DNA from: Chlamydoabsidia padenii
Lineage: Eukaryota > Mucoromycota > Mucoromycetes > Mucorales > Cunninghamellaceae
Reading direction: 5' to 3'
DNA: 64,000 nucleotides
Assembly: GCA_025330725.1 (NCBI GenBank)
Contig: JAIWND010000011.1
Span: 930,001 to 994,000 of the forward strand
Part shown: positions 35,328 to 50,885 of the stretch, piece after piece
How the letters are laid out: the number at the start of each line of letters is the position of its first letter
Numbering within the stretch: the first letter of the stretch is position 1
Position numbers and translations under genes: made by a program
The notes under the pieces: generated by a model
Seen by the model: only the letters and a program-made list of their open reading frames with translations
Told to the model about the DNA's origin: nothing
The model's database searches: none

Positions 35328-37695
35328 ATGGATCCTAAACTGAAAGACTTTGTAAAAGACCAGGTTACCACTTAGTAAGTAATTTTTACCTTGAAGGAAA
35401 CTTAGACCACTTTGACTAACTATGTTTTTGCTTTTGTTTTTGTTTTTTTCATATAGTTGTGATGATGCTGATCCAGAAATATTAAGCAACTATGTACTCG
35501 CCCTTGTCAACAATGACACTAAACCAACTGCAGAAATCAAATCTTCTCTCCACGAACAATTACAGGAATTCTTTGAAAACGGTATGTCAGGCAAGAACAA
35601 CTTTTATTGTTTCTTTTTTTTTTACCTGTTTCTCACTACTCTACTTGTGAAATAGAAACCACTGGCTTTATTGATAGACTCTACCAGTTCATGGACGACC
35701 TGAACACCAAAGGCAAACAACCTTCCTCAACACTGCCTGCCACCGCCAACCATTTTAAGGATGACGACGAAGACGACGAAGAAGATGGTGATCGTAGTTT
35801 TAAACATAGACGACCTCGGTATGAACAAGATGATACAGCTGAAGACAATCACAAGCGACGTTTATCTGACGATCCAGAAGACGATGGTGGTCACAACAAA
35901 TTTAGACGAACGAATCGACCTCATCGTGATGATCCTAAAGCCAATGATATTCCTAGTGGGCCAGCAGCAGCAGCAGCACGAAAAGGATACCAACCAGCAC
36001 AGCAACAAAATAGAAATGGCCGTAATCGACCCTCGAAACCAATGTGTAGGGATTATAATGGTAAGTTGTATATAAAGGAAAAAAAACAAACATGTATGAT
36101 GCTGATATTTGTATATTATTTTTAGAAAAAGGATACTGTGTACGTGGTGACCTTTGTCCTTATGAACACGGGAAGGATACTATTGTTTATGATGAAGCCA
36201 ATGTCCCATTCAACAACTCTGCGAATCCAATGATGCCAATGATGCCACCACCACCATTCTTCGATATGCCTAATATATTTGGTAAGCGATTATTTATTCG
36301 GAGGGGATTGGGTAATGTCACTAACGATTGTCGAATTTTAATTTTAATAGGTAAAGATGCTTTCACTCCAGAAAACATGGCGATGATGCAAAGTATGATG
36401 GCGGCCTTACCTCCCATGCCTAATCCTGAAGAAGTATTCAACAACATGATGCCACCTCAATTCAATCGTGGTGGTGGTCCTATACGTAGAGGTCGTGGTA
36501 CTGGTATCCGTGGCCGTGGCGGACCCCGTGGTGGTCGTGGTGGCAATTATGGTGATCGGTACAATAACCGACCACGTCAACAACAACAACAACAATCAAA
36601 CACTTTGGTCATCGATAACATCCCTCCTGAACATTGTCAAATGACCACTATCAACGACTATTTCAAAAAATTCGGCTCCATCACCAACATTAGTCTCCAA
36701 CCTCAAAAAGCATTTGTCCAATTCAGCACACATGAAGAAGCTGAAGCCGCACATCAATCTCCTGATGCTATTTTTGATAACCGGTTTGTCAAGGTGTACT
36801 GGCATAAAGAAGGTGATCATCATGAAGGGGATATCAAGCAGGAAAGAACGTGGACGGCTGATCGGCCGGCAACAACAAATGTCAACAACAACAACACCAA
36901 CGAACCTGATCCTGCTCAAGTGGCAGCCAAGGCTGCTGAACTACAAAAACTAAAGGAGGAGAAACTCAAGAAACGACAAGAACAAATGCAGGGTTTATTG
37001 GAATTACAGAAACAAAAGGAACAATTATTGCAACGACAAATTGGTCAACAAAAGCAACTGTTGGCTAAACTCTCTGACAAGTCTCTCACTCTTGCTCAAA
37101 AGGAAGAATTGCTAAAGTCTCTCAAGAAAATTGCCGCCGATATTGATCAATCGAACAAACCCGTCATCCAGCCTGAAAACAACAACAACAACAATAATAA
37201 TGACTCGACGGATTACTTGAAAGAAAAACTCGCAAAATTAAAAGCAGAAGTAAGTTGTACACATGTATACCCTCATTGGATGGCAACCTGACCCTTTTGT
37301 ATTTATATAGGCGGCATCTTTAGGTATCTCTCCTGATTCTGTCAACCAACCGGGTGGATATTATAATCGCTGGCAACCTAGAGGGAACATGAAACGTAGT
37401 CTGGACAACCGTCCTACCAAGGTGATGATCAAGGATATACCTCAAGAAAGCAATGAAGATGATGTGAAAAAGTATTTTGAACAATTTGGTCGTGTGGTGT
37501 CTTTTGAAAATGCTCAAGATGGTGGTGTCATTGCTCATTATTCACAACGATTTGAAGCTGAAAAGGTAATTATATCTCATCACATCTCCCCTTCTTGATA
37601 CTCACTTATATTCGACATAGGCAATGGCGCTTGGTCCAAACTATCCAACTGGGAAATTGGCATTATCATGGTATACCGACAACACTAGTGTTTAG
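35328..37695 (+). CDS. RBM26/RBM27 homologue (CCCH zinc finger, RRM)
   Basis: Exons 35328-35374, 35457-35581, 35656-36060, 36126-36281, 36351-37249, 37311-37565 and 37621-37695 encode 653 residues. An N-terminal PWI-like helical domain is followed by an acidic/RD-rich linker. A CCCH finger CRDYNEKGYCVRGDLCPYEH (C-x8-C-x5-C-x3-H) spans an intron. A Met/Pro-rich segment and an RGG box (GRGGPRGGRGG) precede RRM1 (NTLVIDNIPPEHC, AFVQF). A Q/K coiled coil and RRM2 (KVMIKDIPQESNEDD, GVIAHY) complete it. Homologues (human RBM26/27, fission yeast Rmn1) work with nuclear exosome adaptors in RNA decay. It is divergent from the NIP30 gene, 173 bp apart. Confidence 0.9.
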
Positions 37696-37844
37696 TTATC
37701 TTTTGTTTATTTGTACATATATATCATAATAAAAAACCCTTGTCAACTATTGACAACCTCTATTTGATCTAATCTGTCATGTTGCCTGGAAGAAGTGTAC
37801 CCCTAGTGGCTTGCGTACAACCAACCGACTATAATCAGGGAATT

Positions 37845-37858
37845 GACGGGGTTTAAAA
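37845..37858 (+). promoter_or_regulatory. Recurring promoter motif upstream of SIN3
   Basis: GACGGGGTTTAAAA, a variant of GGCGGGATTTGAA, about 90 bp before the SIN3 ATG. Confidence 0.35.
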
Positions 37859-37946
37859 AAGTGTCGATATGGGTTTTTTTTTTCCATTTTGTCTTTTTGT
37901 TCTTCTTCTTTTTCTTTTTTTCTTCATTCCAACAAACCGTCTACTA

Positions 37947-40900
37947 ATGTCTTCACCGTTAAAACAATCCAATAATATACGGTAAGTCAATATTGATACC
38001 ACTAAAGTATTATAAACCTGTGACTATATATCATTCTAACGACGTGTCATTTTGGTAAATACTAGTCCACCAACTGGTGAAGCATTCCCGTCTCAAACTT
38101 CACCACCATTGAAACCACCGTCCTCCACAGTCTCTCCTTTCTCTCATCATCTGCCACCACCTTTACCTTCCAGTAATGCACCGTCTCTCTCTCTGCCACC
38201 ACCAAGAAGTTACGGTCCTATGCGATCCAGCAACACGTATGGGACTCCACTTCCTCCACCAAGCTCATTTACCGAACATGCTGTCTCTTCAAAACCTATT
38301 TTGCCTCCCTTACCTTCACGTACACCTTTTGACGATCGGCATCATTCTTCAATGGGGCTGCCACCACAACGACAGGAACACCACCACAATAGGACACCAC
38401 CACCACAGCAACAACAACAACAACACCACCAACAACAACAACAACACCAACCACCACCACCACCACCACAGCAACAACAGCAGCAGCAACAACAACAACA
38501 ACAACAGCGAATTGAATCACCACCTCCGGAAGCTTCTAATGGGGGTTATCGACCACTTAATGTACGGGACGCTTTGACTTATCTCGACCAAGTCAAAGTA
38601 CGATTCTCAGACCAACCTGATGTCTATAATCGTTTCTTGGACATTATGAAGGATTTTAAAAGTCAGGCGTAAGTTGACAATCTCTCATATGACTCTTATT
38701 CTAATGCTTTTACTTTATGTATATATATATATTAGGATCGATACGCCAGGTGTGATTGAACGTGTGTCCACTTTATTTAAAGGCCATCCTACACTGATAT
38801 CGGGATTTAATACATTTTTACCACCTGGTTATCGAATTGAATGCTCTACTGATCCTCTTGAACCTGACCTGATCAGAGTCACTACACCAAATGGCACCAT
38901 TTTAACAACCGGGGGTAGACTTGGCTCTTTGGTGGAAAACGACACTTCTTCGTCAATGTTATCACCTCATTATTACCAACAACCTTATGGAATGCCTCAA
39001 CACCATTATACGGGGAACCAATACGGTCTGTCTCGACCTCCTCCATCACCTCAACATGGGAAAAGGTCTCCTGTGGAATTCAATCATGCTATTAACTATG
39101 TGAACAAAATCAAGGTAAACCCTCAAATGGAAACCCCCCCCCCACTTTTTTATTTTTTACTCATTCACCTTTTATATATATATATATATATAGAATCGAT
39201 ATGCAGATGAACCTGATATTTACAAGCAATTCCTGGAAATCTTACAAACCTATCAAAAAGATCAAAAGCCAATTCAAGAAGTCTATGCGCATGTTCAATA
39301 CTTATTTAATGGTGCTCCTGATCTATTGTCTGAATTCAAACAATTCTTACCTGATATCACTGGTCAACCTGCAAGTGTATTGTTTGGTGATGAACAAGGT
39401 GCCTTTTTCAGCGAAAGTGATCCCGTGGGCAAACGTGGTGGACTTACTCCGAAAAAGAAACGTGGGCCTGTGCCTCTTGGTGCTACAGGAAAAGTAAGTT
39501 GTCTTTCTCTTCATAAACCCCCCCCCCCAAAAAAAAAAAAACTAACTTTATATTTTATTTATAGCGATCGAAATTGTATCATAAACATGATGATTTGGAT
39601 GCTCTCCGGGCTGATCCCTATGCCTTCCCTGCCTCACCTTTTGATCCTGTCAACCCTGCGGTCTCTGCTGAAGAAGTCGATTTGTTTGATCGGATTCGAA
39701 AATATATTGGCAACAAACCCTCCTATGAAGAATTCCTAAAGACGCTTAATCTTTATACTCTACAAATTTTGGATTTGGATATACTGATGGAACAAGTGGA
39801 GGTGTTTATTGGTGGCAATAAGGATCTGTTTGAATGGTTTAAGGCTGTCTTAGGTTATGAATCGAAACAACATCCGATTTCACGTCCTGCACGAACGCTT
39901 GCCAAACCTGATTTGATGCATTGTGCTACCGTACCTGACAGTCCAAGTTATCGTCTGGCTCCTGTGGATGTAAGTAATAAATGGACAAAGAAAAAAAATA
40001 TACTTGAACTAATCTCTCTCTGTAGTGGCAAAATCAACCTTGCTCGGGTAGAGACCAGCTGGCCTGGGAAGTCCTCAACGATGTCTATGTATCTCACCCT
40101 ATTTGGGCAAGTGAAGACGATGGATTCGTGGCCTCAAAGAAAAGTCAATACGAAGAAGCTATGCATAGGTGTGAAGAAGAAAGGTAAGCAAAAAAAAAAA
40201 AAAAAGTTGATGGGGCCATATGCTCACTCTTTCCTTTTATGCAGGTACGATTACAACATGAATATCGAAGCGAACCTCAACACTATTGCTCTCTTGGAGC
40301 CTATCGCTAAGAAACTGGAAACAATGACATTGGAAGAAAAAGCAGCTTATCGACTTTACCCTGGTCTTGGTGGTGAATCTGTCACGATCTATGAACGCAT
40401 CATCAAAAAAGTGTACGACAAGGAACGGGGTATTGAAATCATCGAATTACTTTACAACAACCCCGCTCAAGTGGTGCCTATTCTCCTCAAACGACTTAAG
40501 CAAAAGGATGAAGAATGGAAGAAGGCACAGGTAAATGAAAATATAATTTTGCATTAGGTTAAAGACGATATACTAACAAAATTTATATATATATATAGCG
40601 TGATTGGAACAAGATCTGGCGTGAATTGGATGCCAAGAACTACTACCGGTCGTTGGATTACCAAGGTATCACATTCAAGGGCAACGATCGAAAGGCAATG
40701 GCGGTCAAGGCGATGGTCAGCGAAATCGAATCGCTCTTCAAATCCAAGAAACTCAAGCAACCCCAAAAGAACGTACCCACCAAAGCCAAGTACCAATTCA
40801 TGTACGAATTCCCCGACAAGGATGTATTCAAGGACACGACTCGGGTGGTTTATTCTTATATCGATCGACAAGCTGGATTCAACAATCATGATCGGGAAAA

Positions 40901-42480
40901 GGTCCGTACGTTTATTCGATCCTTCCTCCCCCTTTGTTTCAACGTGGACAACGTCGAACCTGAAGGATCAGCGAATACTCACTATTCGGATGACGATGAC
41001 GACATGATGGACGATGAGGATGAAGATGCTCGATCGACCATTACCGAGGACTCTGAATCCGACGCCACACGGTCGCCTAGCAGTAACACGAAACGATCGA
41101 CATCACCCGCACGACGTACTAGACGAGGACGGAACCAAGAGGATGATCATACGATGGATTTATTAAGGGATGTATTGACTAAAAACAAGGTGGATGACAT
41201 GGGACCAGTCAACAAGGCACGTCAATCGACGAATGATGATGATGATAATGTCAAGACTGAATTAACACCTCCTGTGGATCAACAAGTAGTCCCGCCTGAG
41301 GAACCTACTCTTTCTGAAAAACTCTTGGCTGCTGCTGCTATGGCCACCGCCCCAGAACTTGGAAAACGGCATATCTATAGCTTCTTTTGCAACACCACCT
41401 TTTATGCCTTCTTCAGACTGTTTGAAGTAAGTGGTCGTATTAAAATGACAATATCATCTAACCTCTCTCTCTCTTAGATGATATATGGTCGTCTTTTGAA
41501 ACTAAAGACATTGAACAAAGTATATGTGGAGGATCCTCGTTATGGAAAGAAGACAAATGAAACCGCCTTACAACTTGGACTTTATAGTACCAAATTTGAT
41601 GGTAAGTAAATAAAAAACGGACTTTGTGGACTAGAACTTACTCTTCTTCTTCTTCCTTTTAGATATTGATATTTCTAATGGCTACTATCAAGCAGTACTG
41701 GGTATTATTGATCGATTCTTTGATGGTGAAATTGAACCTCAGCTTTTTGAAGAAAGCATCCGTTACTTCTTTGTCACCGATGCCTATCTTCTCTTCACAA
41801 TCGACAAGCTGGTACATACCTTTGTGAAACAGGTAAAGAAGAAGAAAAAGGGGTAGGGTGCTTTTTATTCCACTAACATGTTGTTGTTTTTAGATTCAAG
41901 CGGTAACAGTGGATACTGACTCGGTTGAACTGGTACGACTCTTCCGGAGTGATCAAGAACTTGATGTGACTTCTCGACGTATTCTCTCTATCTATCGATC
42001 AAGGGCGGAAGAAATTGTGGGATCTGAGGAAAATCTATACAAGATTAACTTTGTAAGTGTATACACACACACACACACACTATACCTTGTACTCACTTTT
42101 TATGTTTAGAATAAGAAAACCAATGTGATGACAATACAATTACTGGATAATGAAGATTATATGTTGGAACCAACGAAACAAGATAAGTACGAAGATTATA
42201 TTATCAGTTATATGGATTGGATAAAGTCAACAGAAGATATTGATCCTTCTTCATTACGACCCTCCTATTTGAAAAGGTATAGAAGAAGAAGAAAGGTCGG
42301 GGATCTTGTCTGATACTCATTGATTACCTCTATAGGAACCTGCGGATTGAAAATGAAAACTTGGATGAACTTTATGTGAATTGTCAATTACAATATAAAA
42401 TTGATCAAGATACCTACCGTATGTACTATATTGATGGATCGGAAGATGTATTTATCCGCCCTGGCCAAACTGACCCCTAG
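37947..42480 (+). CDS. SIN3: SIN3 histone deacetylase complex scaffold
   Basis: Thirteen exons: 37947-37981, 38066-38668, 38736-39114, 39194-39493, 39565-39969, 40026-40183, 40245-40530, 40599-41426, 41478-41601, 41663-41832, 41894-42052, 42110-42276, 42336-42480 (1252 residues). A P/Q/H-rich N-terminus with long poly-Q precedes PAH1 ([39 protein letters not shown]), PAH2 ([36 protein letters not shown]) and PAH3 ([20 protein letters not shown]). The HDAC-interaction domain follows ([39 protein letters not shown]). The Sin3a_C region begins around LRDVLTKNK and [10 protein letters not shown]. It recruits Rpd3-type deacetylase through DNA-bound repressors. Confidence 0.94.
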
Positions 42481-42995
42481 ATAGCTTACTCACTTACTTT
42501 TTTTTTTTTTTTGATTTACATATTACTTACTCTACTCAATAAAGTCTTTACATTTATTCATTCCCCTCTACTTTTATATTATTGGTTGTATTTTTTATAA
42601 TGGTATTAAAATGCATGATGATATTGTCTTTTTTTATATTGGTGATTACTTTGAATACCTTGAGGGAAATCGGACTTTAAATATCAACACTTTGCATGAA
42701 TGTCGGTGTTTGCACTTTCCAGACCCTAAAAGGAAAGTCATTCGATAGAATTGACCTATCTCTCATTACCTATATCATGAGCCAATAGACATTTCTTTTT
42801 TCTTTTTATTTGAACAAAATGGTAATGTGGATTAAACAAAAGCATTTGGTAGGAGCTAGGTTGCCTTTTTCTCAATTATCCAATCACCTTGTATTATTTT
42901 CAAATCCAGAGAACGGGATGTGAATGTTGGAGGGGCCCAAAAACAAACCCAAACTTTGAAAACCATTCATCTGCCTCTTTTTTCACTGCAGCAAT
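42481..42995. other. SIN3 3' region and RPS6 promoter
   Basis: AATAAA-like signal near 42538 after SIN3. TTTGCATGAATGTCGGTGTTT (in part from 42691) and AATCGGACTTTAAA (from 42668) are motif copies; TTTTCAAATCC lies at 42899, about 95 bp before the RPS6 ATG. Confidence 0.45.
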
Positions 42996-44126
42996 ATGAA
43001 GGTAAAGGGGGTGAAAATGATGACCAGGATGAATACAGTAGATGTTCATGATGGATGGTTGGATAGATGGGAAAAAAACGAGGATGGATGGATGGATGGA
43101 TGGATGGGTATGAATCATGGTACTCACACTTTTCTTTTTTTAATAAAATGTAGCTTAACATCGCTAACCCGGCTACCGGCTGCCAAAAGTTGATCGAAAT
43201 CGATGATGAACGTCGCCTGTAAGTAGTTTGATACATGCCTCTTATTATTTGACTCAAGTAGGGTGATATATCATTATGAACGATGTAACTAGAACACCAT
43301 TAAATCGATCGATGACTATCATTATATACGACCAAATGGAAAGGATCCCATGACGAACTAAATATACGCTACAATTTGATTGAATCAACCATCGTGTTAT
43401 TAACTGATATATCACCCTATCTATCTTTATTGGTGGTACCTTAACCGACTGACCATTTTTTTTTTCTATAGTCGTGGTTTTTACGATAAGCGCATGTCTC
43501 AAGAAGTCCCTGGGGATGCTCTCGGTGATGAATTCAAGGGCTACGTCTTCCGTATCTCTGGTGGTAACGACAAGCAAGGTTTCCCCATGAAGCAAGGTGT
43601 GCTTTTGCCTCACCGTGTGCGTTTGTTGCTCTCCAAGGGCCACAGTTGCTACCGTCCTCGCCGTACCGGTGAACGCAAGAGAAAGTCCGTCCGTGGTTGT
43701 ATCGTCTCTTCCGATCTCGCCGTGCTCTCTCTCGTGGTGGTCAAGCAAGGCGAACAAGATATCCCCGGTTTGACTGACATTGCCGTGCCCAAGCGTCTCG
43801 GTCCCAAGCGTGCCTCCAAGATCCGCAAATTCTTCAACCTGTCTTATGCTGATGATGTCCGCAAGTATGTGATCCGTCGTGAAGTCCAACCCAAGAACCC
43901 TGAAAAGAAGCCCTACACCAAGGCTCCCAAGATTCAACGTTTGGTCACTCCTGCTACCCTCCAACGCAAGCGTCACCGGGTTGCTATCAAGCGCAGACGT
44001 GCCGAAGCTTCCAAGGAAGCCGAAGCTGAATACAAGCAATTGTTGGCCAAGCGTGTCAAGGAAACCAAGGACAAGAAAATGGAACGTCGTCGTACTTCTT
44101 CCATGCAAAAGTCTGCTTCTGCTTAA
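42996..44126 (+). CDS. RPS6: 40S ribosomal protein S6 (eS6)
   Basis: Exons 42996-43001, 43154-43218 and 43472-44126 encode 241 residues. The first coding exon is only ATG AAG. Family features: [78 protein letters not shown] and the C-terminal [14 protein letters not shown] with the RRxSS-type S6-kinase/TORC sites. Codon use is clearly more C-ending (GTC, AAG, CGT) than in neighbours, as expected of a highly expressed gene. Intron 2 (253 nt) is unusually long because of a MITE insertion. Confidence 0.96.
43261..43417. mobile_element. MITE with 13-bp perfect TIRs and TA target duplication in RPS6 intron 2
   Basis: GGGTGATATATCA (43261-43273) and TGATATATCACCC (43405-43417) are perfect inverted ends flanked by TA (43259-43260 and 43418-43419). 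Similarity of the two ends continues weakly to about 30 bp. The 157-bp element has no ORF. A TA duplication is the hallmark of Tc1/mariner-mobilised elements. Confidence 0.75.
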
Positions 44127-44635
44127 AATTGCTATTACCCTCAACAAAGAAGAAGAATCGGTCATCTAGATTTAACTAGCTCACTCTTTTTTTTTTTTTT
44201 AATCCTCTATAGTCTAGTTATGTTATGTTATCATTGGTTTTTTGTTTTTGCTACTTTTTAACAATAAATAAAATGTAAACGATTGTTGTTTTAAATGATG
44301 ATACTTTGCTATAACTAGTGTTAAATGTTGGCATTTGTATTATACTAATGGTGTGTGGTATTAGATTAGATGGCGACGGGCGGGCATGAAACAGGGAGTT
44401 GCTATTCAAATCCCGAAAAGGGGGTCAACTTGAAAGAATACAACCAATGTGTCCACCATCGAGTCATCATAATACTTTCACTTTATATGAAGATGAGGAT
44501 GATACTTTTTTATTTTTACCACCTTTTGTGTACCATTTACTTTTAAATGTATTACTAAGCAAAGTTCGAGATTCACATTAACCCTTGTCGTGTCTGATAC
44601 GACATTTATTGCCACCATATAACGTACTTCAACAG
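44127..44635. other. RPS6 3' region and spacer
   Basis: AATAAATAAAATG near 44264 is a likely polyadenylation signal. TTCAAATCCCGAA at 44405-44417 is a motif copy. No gene seen. Confidence 0.45.
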
Positions 44636-45040
44636 GGAAATGCTAGGCGCACGGAAAATGCGCACGGAATTTGGAAGAGCTCTACTCACTCAATTATCAA
44701 TGGATGCTAATGATTAAAGTGACAATGTGGACACTATGGCATATTTCCAACATACTTTACTGCAAAATTCAAGCACCAAGATCCTTATGTCAGTCAGTCC
44801 ATGTTTGCGATGATTTTATCTGCCATGGAACCACACTTCGTTTTCAAATCCCGCCCGCCTCTACTAAGATTTAAAGGGCACTACTCGCCCAATGGTTAAC
44901 AGATGCTAATGATTAAAGTGGCAATGTGGATACTATGGTATATTTCCAACACACTTTATTGCGATGACCTTTACCTGTCCTTTGCAACGAAGATTAATTT
45001 ATTTTTTCTAGACGGAAGGGCTCCCAAGACATTCAAACCG
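44636..45040 (+). mobile_element. Dimeric TIR-type repeat, copy A
   Basis: It starts GGGAAATGCTAGGCGCACGG and contains two direct copies of a ~80-nt block (GATGCTAATGATTAAAGTG...TATTTCCAACA) at about 44693-44760 and 44892-44960. TTCAAATCCCGCC (44843-44855) lies between them. A second, reverse-oriented member is at 50886-51352. The right end of this copy is unclear and is set near 45040, where similarity fades. No ORF is associated. Confidence 0.65.
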
Positions 45041-45053
45041 GGCGGGATTTGAA
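45041..45053 (+). promoter_or_regulatory. Exact copy of GGCGGGATTTGAA upstream of SPOUT gene
   Basis: GGCGGGATTTGAA, 68 bp before the ATG at 45121, the same position and orientation as at TRP4. Confidence 0.5.
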
Positions 45054-45120
45054 TTTGTTGAAAGACTTTTTTTTTTTTCTCTCTCTCTCTCAAACTCCAT
45101 TCCAATCTATTTTCTTTACC

Positions 45121-46540
45121 ATGGTTGATCAAAAAAAGGTAAGCTCCTTCTAAAAATAAAGGAACACAATCTAACAATGATATACTATAGAGAAAACAAA
45201 CCAAGTCTTTTGATAATCAATTCCTGTCTGGTCCCGATTATGATCGTCAACGACCTGGAAAACAACACAAACCCAACAATCACGACATTGCAGCCTCCTC
45301 CTTGGTGATACCCGGTAAACCTCGATCTTATACTGTCAGTGTAGCTATACCTTGCAGTATTATTGAAGCTTGTCCTACTCTTGATTTAAAAACCATCCTT
45401 GCTGGTCAGGTAAAAGTGTAGTTGATATGTCGACGTTTTTCTATACTAACCCTTTGTTTTACTTTTAGATCGCTCGTGCCCTTGCTATTCATAATGTAGA
45501 TGAAATTGTGATTTACGAAGATAGGGCCTCTACCAACAATACACAACAAAAAATCAATCCCAATCTCTTCCTTGCGCGGGTCTTTCAACATATGGAAACA
45601 CCTCAATATATGCGTAAAACCCTAGTCCCTTTTCATGAAGATCTCAAGGCAGCAGGTAAAGACATGTCATTCATATAGAAAAAACTAATTCCTCTTTTAT
45701 CACTATAGGCTTATTACCTCGATTAGAAGTCCCTCATCATCCCAGTATGGAAGACATGACGACATACCGTGAAGGCGTGACCATTGGGCCTTATTATAAA
45801 GAAGAAGGAATGACCTTGGTGGATATAGGTTGTCTTCGTCGAGCCAAGGTGAATCGATTACTACAAGAAGGGGTTCGTGTGACAGTGGAACTAGATACAC
45901 CTCTGGCTGCCAAAGATACTCGAAAAGGCCAAGCACCAATCTCGGCTACCATTGTCAGTCCAAAAGCACCAAGGGAAAAGGCGGGGTATTATTGGGGGTA
46001 TCATATTCGATTGGCTTCTTCCTTCTCAAGAGTCATCACTGAATCTCCTTACAATGTAAGTGTGAAAAAAAAGGGGGGGGGATAACGGATTGACTAATTG
46101 ATTTATGGTTTTTATATAGGATGGGTATGATTGTACGATTGGTATCAGTAATAGATCAGGGCAAGATCCATATGATGCCACCTCCTCCTTTAAACCATTC
46201 AAGTAAGTAAAAGAAAGAAAAATAGTGGCATTGTCATCTCATCTTTCCTCTTTCTCTTTCTCTAGACATCTTTTGGTCGCGTTTGGTGCTCCTGGGTCTG
46301 GATTGGAAGAAGCTATTGAAGCAGATGAGGATCTTAAGGTGGGTGCGGATGATGCGTCAGATATCTTTGATCTATTCTTGAACCCTATACAAACCATTGG
46401 CACTAGAAACCTTAGACTGGAGGTAAGAGAAAGGAAGTATATATAAGAGGAAACAGAACTGACTCTCTTGTTGGAAATAGGAATCCTTACCAATGGTGAT
46501 GGCTGTACTCAAACCGGCAATTTTGAAAAATGGATCCTAG
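45121..46540 (+). CDS. SPOUT-type RNA methyltransferase (C9orf114/SPOUT1-like)
   Basis: Exons 45121-45138, 45191-45409, 45469-45655, 45709-46055, 46120-46202, 46266-46422 and 46481-46540 encode 356 residues. Signatures: VSVAIPCSIIEACPTLDLKT, LAGQIARALAIHNVDEIVIY, FLARVFQHMETPQYMRKTL, LPRLEVPHHP, REGVTIGP, GYYWGYHIRLASSFSRVI and the SAM-knot segment LLVAFGAPGSGLEEAIEAD with NPIQTIGTRNLRLEE. This alpha/beta-knot family is conserved from archaea to humans (CENP-32). Members are predicted or shown to methylate rRNA; the target here is unknown. A K/Q-rich start replaces the long animal N-terminus. Confidence 0.92.
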
Positions 46541-47350
46541 GGCTCAACACAATATCTTTTTAGTCATACATATAGCTATCTGCTTTTTTAAATAAACAAA
46601 CTGCATGATTATCATAAATACCCAGTCTAGTCCTTCTTTTAACAGACCATACTTGGAACTATCATCTTTACAAAACATCCCTAAAATAATAAAATGCTCT
46701 AGCTATATTAGGTATTTATAGGAATCTCGTCCATACCTGACTAAAAGTTTTGTTTGTCATCTTCGTCTCAAGACCTCAAGGAGCCGGGATTTAAAAACGA
46801 TTTTTTGAAAGACCGCTCTGTCGCATTGATGCATTAAGCTGCCTAGAGTCCATGCCTACCATCTTCATTATAGAAACAATTGTATTCTGGTTTTTTATGA
46901 AAATTATTGAGAGGGGCTCCTCAAGTGAGAAAAAACAGGGATACATGTCGGATATGTAAAGTGCATATTGCCCATTGTGATAATCAGTATCATATATATC
47001 TCCTTTGGTGAAATAGTTCATGTTCAGTCTGCGTGGGTCCAACTATAGAATCGTCATTGGGGATCTGTTCAGGTTAAAGTAAGGGCTCCTCTAAGAAAGA
47101 AAGATCCATATTCTCTAATCGATTCAATCATGATGACAAACTCTCTCTGCTTGACTCCTATCCATGACATTCTGTCCCCTTCCATTGAATGGAATGCGGA
47201 GTGTGAATAGTTCCTGCGGTCGGGCCACTAAATCCCATTGGAGTGCTTACGTGTCAATTTTTTCGCTCCATTCCGCACCCATTTAATAATCCCTTTTTTT
47301 TTTCTTTAATTTTTCTTCTTCTCCTCCATTCTTAGAATTATAACTAAACC
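46541..47350. other. Intergenic region, no supported gene
   Basis: Contains GCCGGGATTTAAAAA (from 46783, motif variant) and GGAATGCGGAGTG / CATTCCGCACCC, a short inverted pair near 47190 and 47270. A 76-codon ORF on the minus strand (47021-46791) lacks any recognised similarity. The last 60 bp is T-rich CDC48 leader. Confidence 0.45.
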
Positions 47351-50470
<3,120 letters not shown>

Positions 50471-50582
50471 TTTTCCCCCCCCCCTTTTTTTAAAAAAAAA
50501 AAAATCTTCTTTTATATGTTTGCACTTTTTACAATAATTAAAAACATTATTTTACAACAGCTTCGTTATAAATATATGACGT

Positions 50583-50635
<53 letters not shown>

Positions 50636-50885
50636 CACGGTGGTGTTTGAAGATAAAGATTCATCGATGTGTTTATTATGGATAAGAGTAACCAAATAAT
50701 ATGTATATATAAAGTGGGTCTATTTATACTAATGTATCTATTTAGGCCTTCGTTTTATCAGGCACAAAGTTATACATATGTGGTTATCGATATATCTATG
50801 GGCAGTTTCTTTTTAATTGGTACTTACGTTTGTATCAACATCAAATCGTTCCGCCCGTTCTATCCTACATTCTGCCTCTGTTGAA
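50471..50885. repeat. CDC48 3' region with long GT microsatellite
   Basis: C- and A-rich tracts follow the stop. A (GT)n run of about 26 units spans about 50583-50634. No gene. Confidence 0.7.

Noticed and set aside
46791..47021. Minus-strand ORF of 76 codons after an in-frame ATG at 47021
   Set aside because: Codon use looks protein-like, but there is no similarity I recognise, no clear promoter, and it lies in decayed intergenic DNA.
50583..50634. Long GT run and other short-period repeats considered as a CRISPR-like array
   Set aside because: Simple microsatellite without repeat-spacer structure; the host is a eukaryote.
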